A stretch of DNA of 64,000 nucleotides from Nostoc sp. 'Lobaria pulmonaria (5183) cyanobiont' (GTDB taxonomy: Bacteria; Cyanobacteriota; Cyanobacteriia; Cyanobacteriales; Nostocaceae), in the NCBI RefSeq assembly GCF_002949795.1, contig NZ_CP026692.1:1919501-1983500 (forward strand), given 5' to 3'. Shown here one piece after another: positions 1 to 7,660 of the stretch (the first letter of the stretch is position 1; each line of letters begins with the position of its first letter). The notes beneath the pieces were generated by a model, which did not search any database, had not been told where the DNA came from, and was given only the letters and a program-made list of their open reading frames with translations. A program made the translations under genes and the position numbers.

Positions 1-127
1 AAACATTTGCTTTCTTACGCTCAACCACGACTAGTTTGGGAATGTCTGCTTTTATCTGTGTATCAAAAATCAAATTCCATTTCCCCAACTCATCGCTGAG
101 TGCGATTACATTTCTATAGTTCCTCAT
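1..127 (-). CDS. Possible partial gene cut by the left edge, unknown function
   Basis: On the minus strand an open frame runs off the left edge. It can start at an ATG at 127-125 or at an upstream TTG at 178-176, and the first in-frame stop lies just upstream of that. The visible peptide starts MRNYRNVIALSDELGKWNL and includes LVVVERKKANV. I do not recognise a family. The frame is short and could be chance or a repeat-derived fragment, so confidence is low. Confidence 0.3.
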   Translation of the reverse strand, partial: MRNYRNVIALSDELGKWNLIFDTQIKADIPKLVVVERKKANV

Positions 128-308
128 CAAAGCCTCAGTACAATATTTGATTAATTCGTAGCAAAATAAATTAGGCAAAACTCTACGTTACTTTGCGTCC
201 CTCAGCGTTTAAAAACATTATAATTTCTTGTTCAATCTCTATCGTCAAGTTCATAGCCAGTGAAGGTATTGTAATAAAAGCGATTCCTGGATAAAACAAA
301 AAGTTTAT

Positions 309-1502
309 ATGACCTCAGTTTCTCCTCACAAAAAAGCCAGAGCCTTAAAACCTGCCAGCCGCCGCCCTGCGAAAGAACTCTGTAGCGAGTGCGGACTATG
401 TGATACATATTATATTCACTATGTCAAGGAAGCCTGCGCTTTTATTAATCAGCAAATAGGCGAACTTGAACAAGAAACGCACACGCGATCGCGCCATCTC
501 GAAAACCCCGATGAACTCTACTTTGGAGTTCATCAAGACATGATAGCGGCGCGGAAACAAGAACCCATCGAAGGCGCACAATGGACGGGTATTGTTAGCA
601 GCATTGCCATTGAAATGCTTAATCGCGGCTTAGTTGAAGGTGTAGTCTGCGTGCAAAACACCAAAGAAGACCGCTTTCAACCCATGCCCGTCATCGCCCG
701 GACTCCAGAAGAAATACTAGCAGCACGAGTAAATAAACCAACACTTTCTCCGAACCTTTCCGTATTAGAACAGGTGGAAAAATCGGGGATGAAGCGTCTG
801 TTGGTAATTGGTGTTGGTTGCCAAATCCAGGCATTACGAGCCGTAGAAAAACAACTTGGTTTAGAAAAGCTGTATGTTTTGGGTACGCCCTGCGTAGATA
901 ATGTTAACCGCGCCGGACTGCAAAAATTCTTAGAAACCACCAGCCGTTCGCCTGACACAGTTGTGCATTACGAATTTATGCAAGACTTCCGGGTTCATTT
1001 CAAACATGAAGATGGCTCATCAGAAACAGTACCTTTCTTTGGCTTGAAGACCAACCAACTCAAAGATGTCTTTGCCCCATCCTGTATGAGTTGCTTTGAT
1101 TACGTCAACTCCCTAGCGGATTTAGTTGTTGGCTACATGGGCGCACCCTTCGGTTGGCAATGGATTGTAGTTAGAAATGACACTGGTAAAGAAATGCTGG
1201 ATTTAATGAAAGACCAGTTAGACACCCAACCAGTAACGTCTAAAGGCAACCGCAAAGAAGCCGTACAGCAAAGTATTCCCGCTTACGATAAAGGCGTTAC
1301 CCTCCCGATGTGGGCAGCAAAACTGATGGGTGTGGTAATCGAAAAAATCGGCCCCAAGGGTCTAGAATATGCGCGATTTTCGATTGATTCTCACTTTACT
1401 CGCAATTATTTGTATGTGAAGCGCAATCATCCAGAGAAATTAGAGGCGCATGTTCCAGAGTTTGCCAAGCGTATTGTTGGGCAATATAAATTACCAGAAT
1501 AG
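309..1502 (+). CDS. bciB: Ferredoxin-dependent divinyl chlorophyllide 8-vinyl reductase (BciB/Slr1923 type)
   Basis: The protein is a 397-residue member of the F420 hydrogenase/dehydrogenase beta-subunit family. In cyanobacteria this family includes Slr1923, which reduces the 8-vinyl group of divinyl (proto)chlorophyllide a in chlorophyll synthesis. An N-terminal cysteine cluster (CSECGLC, residues about 25-31), further cysteines in VIGVGCQIQ and LGTPCVDN, and SCMSCFDYVN near residue 260 would bind Fe-S clusters, with flavin as cofactor. There is no membrane segment, so it should be soluble or thylakoid-associated. The length is normal for cyanobacterial BciB. No clear ribosome-binding site precedes the ATG. 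The related plant 7-hydroxymethyl chlorophyll a reductase is the main alternative function, but the cyanobacterial orthologue is the 8-vinyl reductase. Confidence 0.85.
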   Translation: MTSVSPHKKARALKPASRRPAKELCSECGLCDTYYIHYVKEACAFINQQIGELEQETHTRSRHLENPDELYFGVHQDMIAARKQEPIEGAQWTGIVSSIAIEMLNRGLVEGVVCVQNTKEDRFQPMPVIARTPEEILAARVNKPTLSPNLSVLEQVEKSGMKRLLVIGVGCQIQALRAVEKQLGLEKLYVLGTPCVDNVNRAGLQKFLETTSRSPDTVVHYEFMQDFRVHFKHEDGSSETVPFFGLKTNQLKDVFAPSCMSCFDYVNSLADLVVGYMGAPFGWQWIVVRNDTGKEMLDLMKDQLDTQPVTSKGNRKEAVQQSIPAYDKGVTLPMWAAKLMGVVIEKIGPKGLEYARFSIDSHFTRNYLYVKRNHPEKLEAHVPEFAKRIVGQYKLPE

Positions 1503-1635
1503 AAGAGGGACTGGGGCATTGGGCATGGTGAACAGGACAAGGGGACAAGGAGAATTGGGGACAAGGGGAAAGACTTGTTACAAGTTCTAACTTTTGTCAC
1601 CTTGTTTCCTTATCTGCCCTGCTCCTCACTCCAGC

Positions 1636-1995
1636 TCACTGCTGACTCAACTCGATAATATTCCCATCCGGGTCTTGAGTAAACAGGGCAGCGCGACCGG
1701 AGGCGCTAGCTTGAATAGGATAATTATGATTGAGGAATTCTTGTTTGGCGGCGTCTAAGTCAGCTACTGTGAAGGCGACGTGGGGATTACGTCCCCATTT
1801 TTCGTTTGGGTTTTCCGTGGGGACAGTGGTAGCAACTATCAGGTGAATTTGATAGTCGCCGACTTGATACCATGCACCAGGATAGTTTAGGGAACGATCT
1901 ATTTTGGATAATCCTAATACTTTCTCATAAAAATGTTCAGAGCGTTCTAAGTCAGTCACAAGAATCGCTGTATGGAGACTTTGGGTAATCTGCAT
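1636..1995 (-). CDS. VOC (glyoxalase/bleomycin-resistance) family protein
   Basis: The protein has 119 residues with a single vicinal-oxygen-chelate fold: QSLHTAILVTDLERSEHFYEKVLGLS at the N terminus, NPHVAFTVADLDAAK in the middle, and FTQDPDGNIIEL at the C terminus. The His near residue 8 (LHTA) and the Glu in NIIELSQQ are placed like VOC metal ligands. Members range from glyoxalase I to dioxygenases and resistance proteins, so the substrate cannot be read from the sequence. It converges with bciB across about 130 bases of G-rich heptad-like repeat. An HIP1-like GCGATCGCG lies just upstream of the start. Confidence 0.8.
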   Translation of the reverse strand: MQITQSLHTAILVTDLERSEHFYEKVLGLSKIDRSLNYPGAWYQVGDYQIHLIVATTVPTENPNEKWGRNPHVAFTVADLDAAKQEFLNHNYPIQASASGRAALFTQDPDGNIIELSQQ

Positions 1996-2093
1996 TGTCG
2001 GTAAGATGCGATCGCGTTTATTTAGATTTTGACGTAGTTTGAACTCTTTCGGTGAGTGAGGGAGGCAGGAGGAGAAGAATTAATAACCAACGC

Positions 2094-2915
2094 CTATTGA
2101 TGTACGATAAATAGCCCCCATTCAAGTGCTTGAGTCCCCTTATTTTCTAACAAAATGGGGACAACTAAATTCGCCTTCACCTGAAACTGTTCCAAAAGTT
2201 GAATATGGCTATCACTTAAACCCGCTTCGTAGATGTTCGTCGCCGCCCAGATTTTTCCTTGGCGGTATTTTTCCCCATGATTTTCCTGAAAACAGGTAGC
2301 TTCAATCTCCAGTCCAAAAATTGGTGTCCATTGGGGTAGTATCGACTCCGCCACAACACTACCATGCACTTTATGGGTAAATTGATACACCAATACGCGA
2401 TCAGCCTTGAATAACTGGCAGACTTTTTTGACACTCGTGGCGAGGATATCTTGAAGCTTCAAGGATTGGCGAATGTCAAGAGCGATCGCTCCGACTAAGC
2501 GTTGTTGTTCCTGCTGTTCTAGCTGCTGCATCAACTGCTTATGCTTGATCGCCCCATGAATCGTGCGGCAGAAATTTTCACGAGTCAGTTTTCCCTTGAC
2601 TAGATAATCATCCGCCCCACTTTTGATCGCTTGGACTGCGATCGTTTCGTCTCCCTGTCTAGTCAGCATAATTACTGATACTTGGCTGTTGGAAGTTTGC
2701 CTCTGTAGCTGAGTGAGAAATTCCAGCCCGCCTAAATCTGGTAATTGAAAGTCCAACAAAATCACATCTGGTATTTTCTCTTGACAAGCTTGTAGCGCCT
2801 TATTTCCAGACCCAAATTCGTAAATATCATAAGTGTAGCGATCGTCCCGCTCTAAAAAGCGCCGATACAAAGCTCTATCTTCAGCAGAGTCTTCTACAAA
2901 AAATACAGTTGTCAT
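2094..2915 (-). CDS. Receiver-GAF response regulator, apparently C-terminally truncated
   Basis: The protein has 273 residues. Residues 1-125 form a CheY-like receiver, with FFVEDS acidic residues, phospho-acceptor Asp in VILLDFQLPD (about residue 55) and conserved Lys in DYLVKGKL. Residues about 140-273 form a phytochrome-type GAF domain (LFKADRVLVYQF, GKIWAATNIYEAGLS, NLVVPILLENKG). The protein stops at GLFIVHQ, in the last strand of the GAF domain. Relatives normally continue through a final GAF helix and often into a histidine kinase, and no such continuation is visible in any downstream frame. It may still act as a small signalling adaptor. No kinase partner lies next to it. Confidence 0.8.
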   Translation of the reverse strand: MTTVFFVEDSAEDRALYRRFLERDDRYTYDIYEFGSGNKALQACQEKIPDVILLDFQLPDLGGLEFLTQLQRQTSNSQVSVIMLTRQGDETIAVQAIKSGADDYLVKGKLTRENFCRTIHGAIKHKQLMQQLEQQEQQRLVGAIALDIRQSLKLQDILATSVKKVCQLFKADRVLVYQFTHKVHGSVVAESILPQWTPIFGLEIEATCFQENHGEKYRQGKIWAATNIYEAGLSDSHIQLLEQFQVKANLVVPILLENKGTQALEWGLFIVHQ

Positions 2916-2945
2916 GTTGTATATTGTGGCCTCCTAAGACAGCTG

Positions 2946-3003
2946 CGGGAGTGGGGAGTGGGGGAGCAGAGGAGCAGGGGAGCAGGGGAGCAGGGGAGAA
3001 GAG
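2946..3003. repeat. Purine-rich short tandem repeat (GGGGAGCA-like)
   Basis: The stretch upstream of ldpA repeats GGGGAGCA-like units, some imperfect, between the divergent receiver-GAF gene and ldpA. Such heptad/octad tracts are common in Nostocales intergenic DNA. A similar GGGGACAAGG-type tract lies at about 1508-1570 between bciB and the VOC gene. No gene is visible in either. Confidence 0.6.
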
Positions 3004-3152
3004 AAGTTGTAGTAAGAATTTTATCCCCTCTGCACCTCTGTTTTTTGTGCCCCATGCCCAATGCCCAATTCAATAAACCCTAAATCAGCAAATTCGGACT
3101 TTTTCTCGATCGCGGACTACTATTTTTAGTCGTATAAACGCATAATAGAATA

Positions 3153-4313
3153 GTGACTGATCTGTTCGCCCCTTTACAATCTCTCAAACAAGGTGACTGG
3201 TTCAAGCTGATCTGCGGAGCCAGCTTCCAGCATTTGCCGGCAGTCAGAAGTTTAACGTTAGCCTATACTTTGGCGGGCGCTGACTGCATAGATGTTGCAG
3301 CTGATCCAGCAGTAATCGCAGCAGCGCAATCAGGGCTACAAGCAGCCAAATCTCTGGCTAAGGATGCCCAAAAGCGAGGATTTGACTACAAAGGCAATTT
3401 ACCCTTTTTGATGGTCAGCCTAAACGATGGAGAAGACCCCCATTTTCGCAAAGCAGAATTCAATCCTCATGAGTGTCCTACAGACTGCCCTAGACCCTGC
3501 GAACGGATTTGTCCGGCACAAGCGATCGTGTTTGACAGTATCAAAGAAGACTTTTCAGGAGTAGTATCCGAAAAGTGTTATGGCTGCGGTCGTTGCATCC
3601 CAATTTGCCCTTATAGTATAATTTATACAGCTTCATACGTGACAACGCCAGGAGCGATCGCGCCCTTGATAATGTCAACGGGAGTAGATGCCGTAGAAAT
3701 CCATACAAGAGTTGGGCGGTTGGCAGAATTTGAGCGATTATGGCAAGCAATTTCACCGTGGGCCGATCGATTAAAGTTACTAGCTATCAGCTGTCCTGAT
3801 GGCGAAGGAATGATTGACTACTTGAGAGCGCTGTATGACCTGATTGCCCCACTCAAGGGTGCTTTAATTTGGCAAACCGACGGTCGCCCGATGAGTGGTG
3901 ATATTGGCGATGGCACCACAATAGCCGCGGTGAAATTAGGGCAAAAAGTTTTGGCAGCTAATTTACCGGGATATGTGCAGTTAGCAGGCGGCACTAATAG
4001 CTATACCGTTGCTAAATTAAAGGCAATGGGACTACTCAACGATTTTAGATTGCCGATTTTAGATTTTAGATTAGAAGAAGCCAATCCACAATCTAAAATC
4101 CAAAATCCAAAATCCAAAATTTCTGGTGTCGCCTACGGTAGCTACGCCCGTGTACTGCTGTCACCAATTCTTGAACAATTAGAGAATAAGGAGGTAAGTA
4201 ACACCAATGTAAAGGCAACTGTTCGCCTAGAAGAAGATGACATATTACTTTGGCAAGCTGTAAAATTTGCCCATTCTCTCGTTTCCCAGATCAAGTCACA
4301 GCAGGAGCGTTAA
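3153..4313 (+). CDS. ldpA: LdpA, Fe-S redox sensor of circadian clock input
   Basis: The product (386 residues, GTG start) matches LdpA, which in Synechococcus elongatus modulates circadian period with light and redox state and carries Fe-S clusters. Cysteine clusters are visible in HECPTDCPRPCERICPAQAI (about residues 108-126) and YGCGRCIPICPYS (about 142-154), consistent with two ferredoxin-like clusters. Family members are usually about 350-360 residues. The excess is explained by an extra block at residues about 297-323 (DNA 4041-4121) made of dispersed Nostoc-type heptad repeat inserted in frame before the conserved GVAYGSYARV. The R3H ATPase gene follows 74 bases downstream. Confidence 0.85.
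   Translation: MTDLFAPLQSLKQGDWFKLICGASFQHLPAVRSLTLAYTLAGADCIDVAADPAVIAAAQSGLQAAKSLAKDAQKRGFDYKGNLPFLMVSLNDGEDPHFRKAEFNPHECPTDCPRPCERICPAQAIVFDSIKEDFSGVVSEKCYGCGRCIPICPYSIIYTASYVTTPGAIAPLIMSTGVDAVEIHTRVGRLAEFERLWQAISPWADRLKLLAISCPDGEGMIDYLRALYDLIAPLKGALIWQTDGRPMSGDIGDGTTIAAVKLGQKVLAANLPGYVQLAGGTNSYTVAKLKAMGLLNDFRLPILDFRLEEANPQSKIQNPKSKISGVAYGSYARVLLSPILEQLENKEVSNTNVKATVRLEEDDILLWQAVKFAHSLVSQIKSQQER
4041..4121. repeat. Heptad repeat inserted in frame within ldpA
   Basis: Copies of GATTTTA / AAAATCC-type heptads are arranged with inverted halves: three GATTTTAGATT-like units on the left and a run of AATCCAAA units on the right. They form an imperfect hairpin. The block is 81 bases, a multiple of three with no stop, and encodes the low-complexity peptide FRLPILDFRLEEANPQSK and following residues. 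The same kind of heptad is found in Nostocales intergenic regions. Confidence 0.75.
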
Positions 4314-4387
4314 TTGCTTAATACCCAGGACGGGTTCTCCTGCACGCAAATGTCCTCGCTATCTCTAAAAACGTCACCATAGAAAGC

Positions 4388-6121
4388 ATGACGATTACAG
4401 ACGATCTCCAAAAGTTATTAGACATTTTGCCCCAAGACCTGCAACAAGTACTAGAGAGTCATCCCAAACGAGATAGTTTAGTAGAAGTAGTCTTGGATTT
4501 GGGTCGTCGCCCAGAGGCTCGCTTTCCTAATCAAGCTGAGTATTTGAGCGAAGTACCGGTTACTCAAGAACAAATAGATGATTGCATTCAACGAGTCGGA
4601 ATCTTTGGCGGAGATAATCGGGCAGGAATTGAGCAAACTTTGCATCGGATCAGCGCCATTCGCAACCGCACTGGTAAGATTATTGGCTTGACCTGTCGTG
4701 TTGGTCGAGCCGTATTCGGAACCATTGGCATGATCCGCGATTTGGTAGAAACTGGTAAATCGATTCTCATGCTGGGGCGTCCAGGCGTGGGTAAAACTAC
4801 CGCCTTACGGGAAATAGCCCGTGTTTTAGCTGACGATCTGCATAAGCGAGTGGTGATTATTGACACCTCCAACGAAATCGCTGGGGATGGTGATGTTGCC
4901 CACCCCGCCATTGGTCGCGCTCGGCGGATGCAAGTGGCTCATCCAAATGAACAGCATCAGGTGATGATTGAGGCAGTGGAAAACCACATGCCAGAAGTCA
5001 TTGTCATTGATGAAATTGGCACGGAACTGGAAGCTTTAGCGGCTCGTACCATTGCGGAACGGGGTGTACAGTTGGTAGGTACTGCCCACGGTAATCAGAT
5101 CGAAAATCTGATAAAAAACCCCACCCTAGCTGATTTAGTTGGGGGTATCCAAGCTGTGACCCTGGGAGACGATGAAGCCAGACGGCGAGGCTCTCAAAAG
5201 ACTGTTTTAGAGCGGAAAGCCCCACCTACCTTTGAAATTGCGGTGGAAATGTTGGAACGCCAACGCTGGACAGTACACGAAAGTGTTGCTGACACCGTAG
5301 ATAATTTGCTGCGGGGGCGTCAGCCTACTCCACAAACGAGAACCGTTGATGACCACGGCAAAATTGCGGTTACACGTCAGTTAGCTGTTGTCAACGGTCG
5401 TGGTGGACAGCTAGGAACAGTGGAGGATTCTTTCCCATCGGCGCGACCGTCTAATGGCTGGCGTTCATCTGGACAAATGGTCGCACTACCCCAATTGCCT
5501 GTAGAGCGGGTAACTGGGCGCAGTGAGTTTGACCGTTTACTAGATGAATCTTTCAATTATTCTGAGAGCATTGATTTTGATGCTGCTACAAGAGTGCCAG
5601 GGCCGAATGGTGAAGATTTGCCATTGCACGTTTACCCTTATGGGGTTAGCCGCCACCAACTAGAACAGGTGATTAGCGTGCTAACTTTGCCCGTGGTATT
5701 GACAAAGGATATAGATAGTGCTGATGCAATTTTAGCACTGCGATCGCACGTCAAAAACCACGCCAAATTACGCCAAATGGCCAAAGCTCGTCATGTACCC
5801 ATCCACGTGATTAAGTCCAGCACCATTCCCCAAATTACCCGTGGTTTGCGGCGGTTGCTGAATATTGACGACCCAGAGATGGCCGATGATAGAGAACTAC
5901 AATTGTTTTTGCACAATGGTAGCGATGATGAAATGGATGCCTTAGAAGAAGCTAGACTTGCTGTTGAGCAAATTGTGATTCCTAAAGGACAGCCAGTCGA
6001 GTTATTGCCGCGTTCTCCCCAAGTCCGCAAAATGCAACATGAGTTGGTAGAACATTATCGCCTCAAGTCGCATAGTTTTGGCGAAGAACCAAATAGAAGA
6101 TTACGGATTTATCCAGCGTAA
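4388..6121 (+). CDS. R3H-domain AAA ATPase (Ycf45-like)
   Basis: The protein has 577 residues. Residues about 125-275 form a P-loop ATPase domain, with Walker A GRPGVGKTT at about 129-137, Walker B VIVIDEIGTE, and ARTIAERGVQLVGTAHGN in the position of sensor/arginine-finger elements. The fold resembles SpoIIIAA and secretion ATPases and matches the plastid Ycf45 family. The C-terminal R3H domain (MQHELVEHYRLKSHSFGEEPNRRLRIYP) suggests binding of single-stranded nucleic acid. It follows ldpA on the same strand and may share its transcript. Its cellular role is unknown. Confidence 0.8.
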   Translation: MTITDDLQKLLDILPQDLQQVLESHPKRDSLVEVVLDLGRRPEARFPNQAEYLSEVPVTQEQIDDCIQRVGIFGGDNRAGIEQTLHRISAIRNRTGKIIGLTCRVGRAVFGTIGMIRDLVETGKSILMLGRPGVGKTTALREIARVLADDLHKRVVIIDTSNEIAGDGDVAHPAIGRARRMQVAHPNEQHQVMIEAVENHMPEVIVIDEIGTELEALAARTIAERGVQLVGTAHGNQIENLIKNPTLADLVGGIQAVTLGDDEARRRGSQKTVLERKAPPTFEIAVEMLERQRWTVHESVADTVDNLLRGRQPTPQTRTVDDHGKIAVTRQLAVVNGRGGQLGTVEDSFPSARPSNGWRSSGQMVALPQLPVERVTGRSEFDRLLDESFNYSESIDFDAATRVPGPNGEDLPLHVYPYGVSRHQLEQVISVLTLPVVLTKDIDSADAILALRSHVKNHAKLRQMAKARHVPIHVIKSSTIPQITRGLRRLLNIDDPEMADDRELQLFLHNGSDDEMDALEEARLAVEQIVIPKGQPVELLPRSPQVRKMQHELVEHYRLKSHSFGEEPNRRLRIYPA

Positions 6122-6569
6122 CTTTAAGAACCCACTAAAGAGCCAAAGCGTAGCTTTGTCTCCCCTAACAGCTTAACTACGGTGTACACACAAGTCTTTG
6201 TCAAGGCAATTTACGGTTAGTCTCATAGCCCCTGAGATACCTCAAGAAAGGTTTTGCTATACAAAACCTGTCCCTCTCCTTACTAAAGAGAGAGATGTCC
6301 GACAGGACAGGGTGAGTTTTTGGAGGACTTTTGGGTAATCGGATAACTTATGTGTACACCGTAGCCTTTTAGGAGAAAGGTCTATGCATTTGAAAAGCGC
6401 TTTAACCATCAAAAATCGTCAAAATTATTATCTATACTCAAGCTAATAATTTAATCTTCTCGCACCAATTCGCTGTCATCATTAGCATCACGCAGTGTCT
6501 GGTAGAGAATAATTCGTAGTAGAGTGCGTAAGTCCTAATTCACTCAATCTTGCATTTTTTTAAACATCT
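6122..6569. other. Intergenic region with repeats upstream of hli
   Basis: No gene is visible. The stretch holds an imperfect inverted repeat around 6262-6315 (CCTGTCCCTCTCC facing GACAGGACAGGG), typical of dispersed Nostoc palindromes. It also holds a solo TGCGTAAGTCCTA at 6525-6537, identical to the terminal repeat of the MITE candidate at 38364-38555. Confidence 0.5.
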
Positions 6570-6597
6570 GTTACATTACTTTACAGATAGTTACAAC
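6570..6597 (+). promoter_or_regulatory. HLR1-like RpaB box upstream of hli
   Basis: The sequence GTTACATT-AC-TTTACAGA matches the HLR1 consensus (two G/T-TTACA-W-W half sites separated by 2 bases) with one deviation. A third GTTACA follows, so TTACA recurs at 6571, 6581 and 6591, exactly one helical turn apart. HLR1 is the known binding site of RpaB, which controls hli and other high-light genes in cyanobacteria. It lies 33 bases upstream of the hli start codon. Confidence 0.7.
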
Positions 6598-6629
6598 TGC
6601 TACAACACTTGAACTTTGGAGTTATGCTC

Positions 6630-6809
6630 ATGTCAGATTTTAAGAATACTGCGCCTATTGTTTCAGAAGATCCTAATGCTGTACGTTTTGGCTTCACTCC
6701 TCAGAGTGAAAATTGGAACGGTCGTCTTGCAATGATTGGTTTTGTATCTGCGATTTTGATTGAAGCTTTTTCTGGTCAAGGGGTACTCCATTTCTGGGGT
6801 ATCCTCTAA
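6630..6809 (+). CDS. hli: High-light-inducible protein (CAB/ELIP/HLIP family)
   Basis: The small thylakoid protein (59 residues) has the single-helix LHC signature [12 protein letters not shown] (about residues 29-40), followed by a hydrophobic stretch ending in [11 protein letters not shown]. HLIPs bind chlorophyll and carotenoid, quench excess energy and assist photosystem II assembly. The start was set at the ATG at 6630, because GGAG at 6618-6621 lies 8 bases before it. An ATG at 6624 is too close to that site. The HLR1-like box upstream predicts RpaB control and induction by strong light. Confidence 0.9.
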   Translation: MSDFKNTAPIVSEDPNAVRFGFTPQSENWNGRLAMIGFVSAILIEAFSGQGVLHFWGIL

Positions 6810-6988
6810 ATTAACAATTGTAGGGTAGAACTGCTGTACTACCCTACAAAATTCTCTATATTCCACGCCAGTCATTCGTTTCTAACCGATGGCGGCTGTT
6901 ACGATTGGTGCAAAATATCAGATTTTTCCGGTTGAGCCAAAATATAAGTGAATAATGACTTTACATTGAATATGTATAGTTAAAACTC

Positions 6989-7312
6989 ATGGAACTACCC
7001 CAACGCGTATCAGTGCGCTACAAAGACGCGTCATACAACACCAATGAAATCCGCTTAAGAACTTTTCGGCTTGGGTTGCAAATATGGGATGAACAAACCA
7101 AACCCAGAAAAACAGAGCTTTATCAGTTTATATTGTCTTGCTTGAAACAAGTTGACCGCCAAGATCGTTTTATGTTTTCTCTGTTATTCATAGAATTAAC
7201 AGACCTCATACGCAACTCTTCTCTGGAAAGAGGAACGAAAGAGGTTCTGATTAAAACAGCTTTTAGAGAATTTGCTTGTGCGATAACAGACTTTGAAGAC
7301 GTTGCCAAATAA
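6989..7312 (+). CDS. Conserved hypothetical protein, helical
   Basis: The product is 107 residues, charged and predicted mostly alpha-helical, with no signal peptide or membrane segment. Its start reads MELPQRVSVRYKDASYNTNE, and ITDFEDVAK is the end. I do not recognise a family. It lies directly upstream of the CRISPR leader on the same strand but shows no Cas motif (no Cas1, Cas2 or RAMP glycine-rich loop), so proximity alone does not make it a CRISPR protein. Confidence 0.65.
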   Translation: MELPQRVSVRYKDASYNTNEIRLRTFRLGLQIWDEQTKPRKTELYQFILSCLKQVDRQDRFMFSLLFIELTDLIRNSSLERGTKEVLIKTAFREFACAITDFEDVAK

Positions 7313-7660
7313 GGTTAGTCATGGAGATGCTGGAATTGCGTAGGCGTAGGCATCACTCTAAAGTCAGCTGACCTAATTGAGTAGAATATCTATAAGTAAA
7401 CAGCTTTCCGAGCCGATTAGTTTTTTCGCTAAATGCGCGGATGGGTAGGTGTTCAGGAAGGGGGGAATACAAAAATGGCTGAATTGCTGTATATGCAAGG
7501 ATTTGAGGGCTGTAGCATCTTTAAACCATCCGCGCACCTTATGTAGACTGACTTTCAGCTATTTACATCTAGCACAATTGCCATTCCTTATGTTATGATT
7601 TTTGCATTCGCACTATTGAACCTTGAAAACCAAATAACACAAGGCTTTCAGATGCTTGCC
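7313..7660 (+). promoter_or_regulatory. CRISPR leader region
   Basis: The 348 bases before the first repeat contain no gene. The repeat ends in GAAAC on the plus strand, which in this repeat class places the leader on this side. An 11-bp perfect inverted repeat, TGCGCGGATGG at 7434-7444 and CCATCCGCGCA at 7526-7536, encloses a 81-base spacer. An AT-rich stretch with TTATGTTATGATTT near 7589-7602 could supply a promoter, and ACCTTGAAAACC (7620-7631) lies close to the array. A piece of the dispersed repeat GCGTAGGCGTAGGCATC lies at 7338-7354. Confidence 0.65.

Noticed and set aside
6989..7312. The small gene before the array as a Cas protein
   Set aside because: No Cas motif is visible. Adjacency alone is not evidence.
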